Origin: Helicobacteraceae bacterium
GTDB taxonomy: Bacteria > Campylobacterota > Campylobacteria > Campylobacterales > Sulfurimonadaceae
Direction of reading: 5' to 3'
Assembly: GCA_027081565.1 (NCBI GenBank)
Contig: JALWKG010000033.1
Span: 1 to 7,836 of the forward strand
DNA length: 7,836 nt
Shown here: positions 1 through 5,607 of the stretch, piece after piece
How positions within the stretch are numbered: position 1 is the first letter of the stretch
Layout: every line of letters starts with the position of its first letter
The notes under the pieces: model-generated
Told to the model about the DNA's origin: nothing
Seen by the model: only the letters and a program-made list of their open reading frames with translations
Database searches by the model: none
Translations under genes and position numbers: made by a program

Positions 1-3000
1 TGAACATCTGAAAGTCTGGAGCCTTCGTTGTCTGATATATTGAGGTCCAGACGGATCTGTTTGTGTGCGATCTCGGCAAGTGCTTCTGCCAGTTCTACTC
101 CTAGACCATGGACCATATAGTACTCTGTAAATTCACCCTTGTCATAGAGGGTTCTCTCGTAGTCGCTTAGTTTTGAACCGGCACTGACACATGTGAGGGC
201 CAGTACATCATGACGGTCACTATGGAAGAAGTCGGATAGTGCCCTGTGTGGTTGTTTTCCTTGACGTGGGAAAGTAAACTGTTGTTCTGCACGACCAATG
301 ATGTGCTCAAGCGGCTCTCTGTTGATTTCGTCAGGATTATTCCATCCTTCACTCTCATCAAAGACTAGTAGCGTTGTGTCATCTGAACGTACCGGCCAAT
401 AACCATAGATGATGGTGGCGTCAAATAGGCCTTCTTTTAAAAACTGTGCTTTGAGACGATCAAAGGCAGGCCAGAGTACTTCATCTACCTGTTTTTGCAT
501 CGCCTCTTTAGTCATACCTTTACCATTATAGCCCCATCGTTGTCTAAAGAGCATACGGTGGTTGATCCACTCAAAAGCCATCTCCAACTGCGCTTCTGTC
601 AGTGCAATTGTTCTACGACCCCAAAATGGTGGTGTTGGTACTCTTATATCACGACTTGGCATCTCCAGCTCTTCAAATGGAGGGATCACTACCTTCTTTT
701 TCTCTTTTTTGACCTTCTTTTCACCTGCCTTACCATGCAAGTTGGTGTCTAAATTTCCCGCTTCGATACGGCTCATTGCTGTGACACCATCAAAGGCATC
801 TTTACAGTAGAAGATAGGCCCATCATAAAAAGGACGACAGAAGTCATCGATGAAAGTACGGGTCAGTGCAGCACCGCCAAGAAGTACAGGGACGGTGATG
901 TCAGCCGCCTTCATCGCTTCAAGGTTCTCTTTCATTACCTGTGTTGACTTCACAAGAAGACCACTCATACCAATAGCTTGTGCATTGGATTCTTTGAGTG
1001 TCTCTATATAGCTCTCTAAGGGTACTTTGATACCAAGGTTGATGACTTTATAGCCATTGTTGGAGAGGATGATGTCTACAAGGTTTTTACCAACATCATG
1101 AACATCTCCTTTTACTGTACCAAGAACTAAAGTCGTGTCGACTGCCTTGTCGATTTTAGGGAGGTAAGGATTCAGATGATCCACTGTCTTTTTCATGGTC
1201 TCTGCACTTTGAAGTACAAAGGGTAGCTGCATCTGTCCTGAGCCAAAGAGTTCTCCGACAACCTTCATGGCGTCGATCAAGATCTCATTGACTATTACCT
1301 CTGGCTTGATTGTATGACGTGCCTCTTCAACAAGAGGGATCATACGATCCTTGTCTCCATCCATAAGCAGTTTAGCGATCTTCTCTTCTGTGCTCATGGC
1401 AAGGTAGGCTTCATCGACCTCTTCACTGTTGGCCTTGGCATTTTTGTCAAAATAGTCTATAAACTCAAAAAGTGCTTCACCATTTGGCTTTTTGTCAAAG
1501 AGAAGGTTGTTACAGATGTCCTGGTCTTCCTGGGTCATTTTGTTAAGCGGAATAATATGTTTAACGTTAATGATGACGGTACTAAGGCCTGCAGCAATAC
1601 AGTGATTTAAGAAGATGGTGTTCAGGTAAGGTCGCGCATCTTTGTCAAGACCAAATGAGATGTTAGAGAGACCGAGTGTGGTTCCCACTTCAGGGTGACG
1701 GTTGGTTAACTCATTAATGGCATCTATGGTCTGTATCGCAGCATCACGGTACTCTTCATCACCACTTCCTACCGTGAAGGTCAGCAGGTCAAACACAAGG
1801 TCTTCAGGGTTGAGACCATGTTTGTTAACGGCCAAGTCATAGATGCGCTCTGCTACTTCTATCTTACGTTGCGCTGATTTGGCCATACCCACTTCGTCGA
1901 TGGTGAGACAGACAAGTGAGGCGCCAAACTTTTTCGCCAAGTGGCAGACCGCATCAAACTTTTCAATGCCATCTTCGAGGTTTACAGAGTTAATGATGGG
2001 TTTGCCACCAATCAGTTTCAGTGCAGTCTCAATGCCCAGGGTCTGTGTGGAGTCAACCATCAAAGGCAGTGGTATCTTTTGTGCATAAAGAGCTGCAACG
2101 GCATTCATGTCTTTTGTCTCATCACGTCCAGCAAAACCTACAGAGAGGTCGATGGCATGGGCACCAGCACGTACCTGTTGCTGTGCTACGGAGAGAGTTC
2201 CCTCATAATCTTCTGCAAGTAAAAGTTCTCTAAAGGCTTTTGAACCGGTAGCATTCGAACGTTCACCAATAAGTAGCGGTGCGGGGTCTTGAACGAGAGG
2301 TGTACTGTTAAAGAGAGAAGCTAAGGCGTTGGCCTGTGAGCCTGAAGCAGGTTTTGGTGTTAAGGGTGTAACACGGTTGGTCAGTGCGCGAATATGCTGT
2401 GGTGTTGTACCACAACAGCCACCCAGGAAGGAGACCCCGTCAAAGGCCATAAATGCCTCTTGGCGGTCTGCAAACTCGTCGGGTCCCATAGGATAATAGC
2501 TGTATCCACCACGGTTTTGTGGGAGGCCGGCATTGGCATGAACCGAGATAGGTCTGCCCCAAACTTCGGAGAGGGTTTTCACATGTTTGAGTACCTGTTC
2601 TGGACCCGTTCCACAGTTGAAACCTAGTGAAAGAATATCAAACGGCTCTAAGATGGTGGCTACAGTCTGTGCATCGGTACCGATGAGCATAGAACCTGCA
2701 AGTTCAATGGTGACGGAGACCATGACAGGTACATCAGTATTTCTACTTTTATTGGCAGCTTCACAAGCGTGTAGTGCGGCCTTGATCTGTAGTGGATCCT
2801 GACAGGTCTCTAAGATGAAAACATCGGTTCCGCCATCGATGAGGGCTTCGGCACAGACTGTGTAGCCTGAAAGCATCTGGTCATAATGCATGTGACCTAA
2901 AGAGGGAAGTTTGGTTCCCGGACCGATAGAGCCTAAGACATAGCGTGGGTGTTCTGGTGTACTAAACTTGTCACACATCTTTTTAACTACTTCAGCACCC

Positions 3001-3293
3001 GCACGGGCAAGCTCATAAGCACGGTCTCCGATCTGGTACTCATCTAGAACCCAGTCAAAAGCACCAAAAGTGTTGGTGGTGATGAGGTCTGCCCCTGCAG
3101 TGAGGTAGGCACTAAAGATACTCTCTAAGACTTCTGGTGCAGTAACATTGAGAAGCTCGTTACACCCTTCGTTACCTTCCCATGCACTCTCTGGGATCTG
3201 GTCATCTTTGTCTTGTAACTGTGTTCCCATAGCACCATCGATGATAAGGGGACGTTTTTTGATCGTTTCTAAAATTTGTTGTTTGACTGACAT
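1..3293 (-). CDS. metH: Cobalamin-dependent methionine synthase MetH (C-terminus cut by window edge)
   Basis: This cytoplasmic enzyme moves a methyl group from 5-methyltetrahydrofolate to homocysteine through protein-bound cobalamin, giving methionine and tetrahydrofolate. I read 1097 uninterrupted codons; the family is usually about 1150-1230 residues, so some 60 or more residues lie beyond the left edge. The module order is canonical. The homocysteine domain (about 1-305) opens with DGAMGTQ (19-25) and has the zinc cysteines Cys227 and Cys293-Cys294 (GGCCGT). The pterin domain (about 335-600) starts with IGERSNATG (GER at 343-345). The cobalamin cap and Rossmann domains (about 630-860) carry GDVHDVGKN with the cobalt-ligating His732. 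A lysine-rich linker precedes the reactivation domain (from PTPPFWG), whose AdoMet-binding end is not visible. The ATG at 3293 is the only good start: an in-frame stop lies four codons upstream. The ribosome site (AAGAG, 4-nt gap) is weak. It may be co-transcribed with the small gene 116 bp upstream. Confidence 0.97.
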   Translation of the reverse strand, partial: MSVKQQILETIKKRPLIIDGAMGTQLQDKDDQIPESAWEGNEGCNELLNVTAPEVLESIFSAYLTAGADLITTNTFGAFDWVLDEYQIGDRAYELARAGAEVVKKMCDKFSTPEHPRYVLGSIGPGTKLPSLGHMHYDQMLSGYTVCAEALIDGGTDVFILETCQDPLQIKAALHACEAANKSRNTDVPVMVSVTIELAGSMLIGTDAQTVATILEPFDILSLGFNCGTGPEQVLKHVKTLSEVWGRPISVHANAGLPQNRGGYSYYPMGPDEFADRQEAFMAFDGVSFLGGCCGTTPQHIRALTNRVTPLTPKPASGSQANALASLFNSTPLVQDPAPLLIGERSNATGSKAFRELLLAEDYEGTLSVAQQQVRAGAHAIDLSVGFAGRDETKDMNAVAALYAQKIPLPLMVDSTQTLGIETALKLIGGKPIINSVNLEDGIEKFDAVCHLAKKFGASLVCLTIDEVGMAKSAQRKIEVAERIYDLAVNKHGLNPEDLVFDLLTFTVGSGDEEYRDAAIQTIDAINELTNRHPEVGTTLGLSNISFGLDKDARPYLNTIFLNHCIAAGLSTVIINVKHIIPLNKMTQEDQDICNNLLFDKKPNGEALFEFIDYFDKNAKANSEEVDEAYLAMSTEEKIAKLLMDGDKDRMIPLVEEARHTIKPEVIVNEILIDAMKVVGELFGSGQMQLPFVLQSAETMKKTVDHLNPYLPKIDKAVDTTLVLGTVKGDVHDVGKNLVDIILSNNGYKVINLGIKVPLESYIETLKESNAQAIGMSGLLVKSTQVMKENLEAMKAADITVPVLLGGAALTRTFIDDFCRPFYDGPIFYCKDAFDGVTAMSRIEAGNLDTNLHGKAGEKKVKKEKKKVVIPPFEELEMPSRDIRVPTPPFWGRRTIALTEAQLEMAFEWINHRMLFRQRWGYNGKGMTKEAMQKQVDEVLWPAFDRLKAQFLKEGLFDATIIYGYWPVRSDDTTLLVFDESEGWNNPDEINREPLEHIIGRAEQQFTFPRQGKQPHRALSDFFHSDRHDVLALTCVSAGSKLSDYERTLYDKGEFTEYYMVHGLGVELAEALAEIAHKQIRLDLNISDNEGSRLSDV

Positions 3294-3307
3294 AGTGCTC
3301 TTTTATA

Positions 3308-3351
3308 AACATTTTTGAAAAGGGCTTCTAAAAGTAGATTTCAAAAATGTT
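3308..3351 (-). promoter_or_regulatory. Perfect 13-bp inverted repeat in the metH leader
   Basis: The arms AACATTTTTGAAA (3308-3320) and TTTCAAAAATGTT (3339-3351) are exact reverse complements separated by 18 nt, and end 14 bp before the metH start codon. In the metH direction the second arm is followed by GTTTATAAAAGAGC and not by a T-tract, so it does not look like an intrinsic terminator. It could be an operator (a 44-bp dyad) or an mRNA hairpin beside the weak ribosome site. A terminator for the gene ending at 3410 is a less likely reading. The structure is seen directly; the role is inferred. Confidence 0.55.
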
Positions 3352-3368
3352 GTGATTAATTGATTTCT

Positions 3369-3374
3369 ATTTTA
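3369..3374 (-). promoter_or_regulatory. Possible -10 box for metH
   Basis: On the minus strand TAAAAT lies 76-81 nt before the metH ATG and just before the inverted repeat, which would put the repeat inside the 5' leader. No convincing -35 was found, which is common in Campylobacterota promoters. In such AT-rich DNA a hexamer of this kind is weak evidence. Confidence 0.25.
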
Positions 3375-3409
3375 ACTAAAAAGAGCATAAAATGGGGTAA
3401 ATAGAAGGG

Positions 3410-3823
3410 TTAGTGTAAATTATATATGGCTTGTTTAAGGCTGGCTCTTGTTCTTTTTATTGTTGCCGTCACTGCTTCATTAGATGCATCATTTTGTAGC
3501 GTCTCAAAATTATTTTGCCAGGTTTGATGTAGTGCCTGTGCTTGTGTCTGTACTTTAGGATTGATGAAGTCTGACATGTCATCAATAAGCAAGACTTCAT
3601 TCCAGCCATCCAAAAAGTTAGGTGCACTCTCCGGTGTGTAACGTTGGGCATCGATGATCATCTGTAGTTCATTTAGTGCTTTTAACACTTCAAAACCTGC
3701 GGAGCGTGCTGTTTGGTTCTGCTGGTTGAGTTCTGCACGGTAACCAGAATAGACTAGAGTTGTAACAGCGATAAGTAACATCATCGCAGGGACGGTAATA
3801 AGCTTTTTTATCTTTTTAATCAT
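3410..3823 (-). CDS. Small single-pass membrane-anchored protein, function unknown
   Basis: The protein has 137 residues and I do not recognise a named family. It starts with a basic stretch (MIKKIKKL) and one hydrophobic segment at about 9-27 (ITVPAMMLLIAVTTLVYSG). The remaining 110 residues are polar, rich in Gln, Asn and Ala, cysteine-free and predicted mostly helical. This suggests an uncleaved anchor with a periplasmic helical domain, or alternatively a cleaved signal peptide. The shape is reminiscent of small periplasmic sensor-like domains (HBM or nitrate-sensor type), but no motif supports that. It is divergent from the lpxR-family gene (82-bp gap) and upstream of metH on the same strand. 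The ATG at 3823 is preferred because the basic N-terminus fits a membrane anchor. No Shine-Dalgarno precedes it, and an extended -10 ends only 6 nt upstream. An alternative start at Met14-Met15 would cut into the anchor and also lacks a ribosome site. Confidence 0.75.
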   Translation of the reverse strand: MIKKIKKLITVPAMMLLIAVTTLVYSGYRAELNQQNQTARSAGFEVLKALNELQMIIDAQRYTPESAPNFLDGWNEVLLIDDMSDFINPKVQTQAQALHQTWQNNFETLQNDASNEAVTATIKRTRASLKQAIYNLH

Positions 3824-3829
3824 AAAACT

Positions 3830-3838
3830 AGTATAGCA
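3830..3838 (-). promoter_or_regulatory. Extended -10 promoter of the small membrane protein gene
   Basis: The minus strand reads TGCTATACT, a full TGn extension followed by TATACT, one mismatch from the consensus TATAAT. Transcription would be expected to start about 6-8 nt downstream, at or next to the ATG at 3823, with no room for a ribosome site. No good -35 is visible, which an extended -10 can tolerate. Confidence 0.45.
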
Positions 3839-3897
3839 GAGAACTAAGACTCTGACTGTGCCTTTGGTTACAGCAATTTAGAATAATTTTAGGTAAC

Positions 3898-3909
3898 ATG
3901 AAACTATGA
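3898..3909 (+). other. Three-codon mini-ORF overlapping the lpxR start
   Basis: ATG AAA CTA TGA begins 8 nt before the lpxR start codon, and its stop overlaps that start (ATGA). AGGTAA at 3891-3896 is correctly spaced for this upstream ATG, with 4 nt between AGG and the ATG. It is too far from the lpxR ATG at 3906, with 12 nt between. The arrangement could allow stop-start coupling, or the ribosome may simply select the second ATG. Nothing shows that the mini-ORF is translated. Confidence 0.3.
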
Positions 3910-4892
3910 AATATTTATTAATACTTCTTTTGATGGTACAACTCTCTGCAAGTAAAGTTGATTGGGAGTTTGAGCGTATAAATTACTATTTTGAAAATGA
4001 TCTATTTGGAAAGACAGACAGTGCCTACTCTGATGGTTCGCGGCTCTCTCTTTTACTCTACCGACCCGATGGTGCAAATGAGTGGTTGAACATACCTTTT
4101 ATTGAAGATTTTGATCGTGTACATTTTATCTCTTTATCTTTAACACAGCAGATCTTTACGCCAACAAACCTTATGCAAAGTACACTTACAGAAAAGGATA
4201 GACCTTATGCTGGCTGGCTCTATGCGGAAATGGGACTCCATCAAAGTTCTACGCGGCATCTGGACTCTTTGAGTCTACAGGTGGGTATTGTAGGGCCAGC
4301 CTCAGGGATGGAACAGTTGCAGGAGTTTGTACATAAAGCCACCAATTCAACTTTGGCACAGGGGTGGGATAACCAACTGAGCAATGAGTTGGGTCTGCAA
4401 CTCAACTACCAGCATAAATGGCGTTTTGTATCAGCGCCAGTATGGGGTGTTGGCTCAAGTATCATTCCTTATGTCGGTGGTGAGTTTGGGAACATAGCGA
4501 TTAAAGCTAATGCTGGGGCTATTGCTAGAGTTGGGTGGAATGTTCCTCAAGACTTTGGATCCACGAGTATCGATGAAGGTGGCGAGAATGGTATCCCGGT
4601 ACGAAGAAAATGTCTGGTAGAAACACCAAGTGTTTGGAGCTTTAATTTTCAGTTCTCCGGTGGTGGTACTGCGGTAGTGCGAGATATCTTTCTAGATGGT
4701 AATACTTTCACTCAAAGTCATTCGGTAGAAAAAAAGCTGTTCAAAGCTTATGGGGCCTATGGGTTTTCCGGACGGTATGAAAATTTTAATTTTGAGTACA
4801 TAAAGACCTTTCATACCCAGCAGTTTGAGCAAGGATCGCGTCACCACAATATAGGGAGTATTATTCTTAGTTACCTATTTTCATCTTTGTAA
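3906..4892 (+). CDS. lpxR: LpxR-family outer-membrane lipid A 3'-O-deacylase (DUF2219)
   Basis: LpxR enzymes are 12-stranded outer-membrane barrels that remove the 3'-linked acyl chains of lipid A in a Ca2+-dependent reaction, remodelling the outer leaflet; members are known in Salmonella and Helicobacter. This 328-residue protein has a signal peptide (MKYLLILLLMVQLSAS, cleavage about 14-17), then ENDLFGKTDSAYSDGSRLSL (30-49), KDRPYAGWLYAEMG (97-110), VGIVGPASG (126-134) and GWDNQLSNE (153-161), all family hallmarks. Asn31-Asp32 and His143 are spaced 112 apart, closely matching the Asn9-Asp10/His122 catalytic set of mature Salmonella LpxR as I recall it. I could not place the counterpart of its catalytic glutamate. 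Alternating polar and hydrophobic strands run to the C-terminus (IILSYLFSSL), which does not end in the usual aromatic residue. It is a single gene, divergent from the small membrane protein and convergent with the gene at 5013-5405. Substrate specificity is inferred from family only. Confidence 0.88.
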   Translation: MKYLLILLLMVQLSASKVDWEFERINYYFENDLFGKTDSAYSDGSRLSLLLYRPDGANEWLNIPFIEDFDRVHFISLSLTQQIFTPTNLMQSTLTEKDRPYAGWLYAEMGLHQSSTRHLDSLSLQVGIVGPASGMEQLQEFVHKATNSTLAQGWDNQLSNELGLQLNYQHKWRFVSAPVWGVGSSIIPYVGGEFGNIAIKANAGAIARVGWNVPQDFGSTSIDEGGENGIPVRRKCLVETPSVWSFNFQFSGGGTAVVRDIFLDGNTFTQSHSVEKKLFKAYGAYGFSGRYENFNFEYIKTFHTQQFEQGSRHHNIGSIILSYLFSSL

Positions 4893-4909
4893 AGATAAAA
4901 ACAAGGTTA

Positions 4910-4967
4910 TTAGAAAGATATTCTAAGGGCTTATTTTAGAGATGTAACAGTCTTAGAAGGTCACTGT
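4910..4967. other. Weak hairpins between convergent genes
   Basis: The 120-bp gap between the lpxR-family gene and the convergent gene ending at 5013 holds several short dyads. They are TTAGAA-5-TTCTAA (4910-4926), the overlapping TCTAA-9-TTAGA (4922-4940), and ACAGT-11-ACTGT (4947-4967, extendable with one bulged A). None is GC-rich or followed by a good T-tract, so no terminator can be called firmly. Confidence 0.25.
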
Positions 4968-5012
4968 ACTCTCCATAAACAACAGAGAATATAAGCCATG
5001 TTAGGATGAAGT

Positions 5013-5405
5013 TTAGATATCTTTGAGTGATTGTGTCCATAAGACCATCGCGTCGTGTGCCACTGGGTTAGGTGCTTTTAAAAATGAGATAACATAATCA
5101 TCTTGAAGCTCTGCAATCCCGATCGCACGTGGTCTTACTGCAAGAACTTCTGGATCAGAGAGATCTTTTCCAAAACAGCAGAGAACCTCTTGAGCATCAA
5201 GGATATGAGGGGCGATAACACCATCTTTTAATGAGCTGGTATGTTTATAGTGGTCAAAAACACCAATATATGTAGCCACAGGATGCTCTTTTATCTTGAG
5301 CTCATAGTGTGCCATGATAGCTTGAATGTTAGGCATAGAAGTCTCACTCTTTTTGAGCGTCGTTGTATAGATAGGGTATTCGTTTTTGAATTGCTTTGCT
5401 TGCAC
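5013..5405 (-). CDS. Conserved 130-residue protein of unknown function (DUF6858-like)
   Basis: This is a soluble protein without signal peptide or membrane segment. It resembles a family of short proteins common in sulfur-oxidising Campylobacterota, which I believe is DUF6858; that name is from memory. Visible features are FKNEYPIY (6-13), a central EHPVATYIGVFDHYKHTSS (40-58), a Cys-Cys pair in EVLCCFGKDL (about 73-82), VLAVRPRAIGIAEL and a closing SFLKAPNPVAHDAM segment. The many His and the Cys pair could bind metal or a cofactor, but this is speculation. The start is GTG: AAGGA lies 6 nt upstream, an in-frame stop occurs farther upstream with no ATG between, and the next Met (residue 24) would cut off the FKNEYPIY part. 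It follows the SQR-like gene on the same strand after a 202-bp gap containing a terminator, so it probably has its own transcript. Confidence 0.8.
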   Translation of the reverse strand: MQAKQFKNEYPIYTTTLKKSETSMPNIQAIMAHYELKIKEHPVATYIGVFDHYKHTSSLKDGVIAPHILDAQEVLCCFGKDLSDPEVLAVRPRAIGIAELQDDYVISFLKAPNPVAHDAMVLWTQSLKDI

Positions 5406-5429
5406 TTTATTTCCTTTTGGTTGGTTTGA

Positions 5430-5452
5430 ATGTTAAATCGAATTTATGTTAA
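5430..5452. repeat. Short direct repeat upstream of the GTG-start gene
   Basis: ATGTTAA occurs at 5430-5436 and again at 5446-5452 (TTAACAT on the minus strand), 16 bp apart. Between them lies the small dyad TAAAT-3-ATTTA (5434-5446). It sits 25-47 bp upstream of the GTG-start gene, where its promoter should be. A regulator site is possible, but chance in AT-rich DNA is equally possible. Confidence 0.25.
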
Positions 5453-5460
5453 GCCTTCGC

Positions 5461-5474
5461 GGTCGCAAGCGACT
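5461..5474. repeat. GC-rich hairpin in the intergenic hairpin cluster
   Basis: GTCGC (5462-5466), AA, GCGAC (5469-5473) is a tight dyad, extended by a G-T pair. It is flanked by CTTCGC on both sides (5455-5460 and 5473-5478). This GC-rich patch contrasts with its AT-rich surroundings and resembles the cores of dispersed intergenic repeats in bacterial genomes. Confidence 0.4.
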
Positions 5475-5495
5475 TCGCTACGGTTTTGTTCGCCA

Positions 5496-5517
5496 AAAAG
5501 CCCAGAAATGGGCTTTT
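5496..5517 (-). terminator. Intrinsic terminator downstream of the SQR-like gene
   Basis: AAAAGCCCA (5496-5504), loop GAAA, TGGGCTTTT (5509-5517) gives a perfect 9-bp stem. Read on the minus strand, the stem with its GGGC core runs into TTTTT and then GG, the pattern of a rho-independent terminator. On the plus strand only four Ts follow. It lies about 90 nt after the stop of the SQR-like gene and should separate that transcript from the gene at 5013-5405. Confidence 0.75.
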
Positions 5518-5533
5518 ACTAGAGTCCCCTTTT

Positions 5534-5554
5534 GGTGGTACTTCGTACATCACC
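5534..5554. repeat. Bulged hairpin in the intergenic hairpin cluster
   Basis: GGTG-GTAC (5534-5541), loop TTC, GTAC (5545-5548), a two-base AT bulge and CACC (5551-5554) give an 8-bp stem. It lies between the terminator and the dyad that abuts the SQR-like stop codon. The role is unknown. Confidence 0.4.
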
Positions 5555-5563
5555 TTCAGGTTC

Positions 5564-5607
5564 GAACGCTAAAAATGACACACAGGTATCATTTTTTTAA
5601 CGCGTTC
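5564..5607. repeat. Long imperfect inverted repeat abutting the SQR-like stop codon
   Basis: The plus strand has GAACGC (5564-5569), then AAAAATGA (5571-5578), a 10-nt loop, TCATTTTT (5589-5596) and GCGTTC (5602-5607). The 14 potential pairs are interrupted by an asymmetric internal loop (1 nt against 5 nt). The outer arm ends directly at the stop codon of the flavoprotein gene (5608-5610). A 3' mRNA-stabilising hairpin or part of a larger repeat element are both possible. Confidence 0.45.

Noticed and set aside
495..2802. Several plus-strand open frames of 70-98 codons across 495-2802
   Set aside because: They lie antisense inside metH, have low-complexity or cysteine-rich implausible sequences, lack ribosome sites and match no family.
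3294..3409. Cobalamin or SAM riboswitch before metH
   Set aside because: Only 116 bp are available and no B12-box or SAM-I/II core was seen; a single long hairpin explains the structure.
4910..4926. TTAGAA/TTCTAA hairpin as terminator of the lpxR-family gene
   Set aside because: The stem is only 6 bp, AT-rich, and followed by GGGC and not a T-run.
5241..5429. 62-codon plus-strand frame overlapping the GTG-start gene
   Set aside because: It is antisense to a conserved protein and its composition does not look like a real protein.
5555..5575. tRNA-like GGTTCGAA sequence
   Set aside because: It recalls a tRNA T-loop, but the flanking bases do not form a T-stem, and no acceptor, D or anticodon arm can be placed on either strand.
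5446..5607. Integron attC or attachment site suggested by GTTAAGC and many hairpins
   Set aside because: GTTAAGC fits GTTRRRY, but no matching RYYYAAC partner is in the right place, and there is no integrase or cassette organisation.
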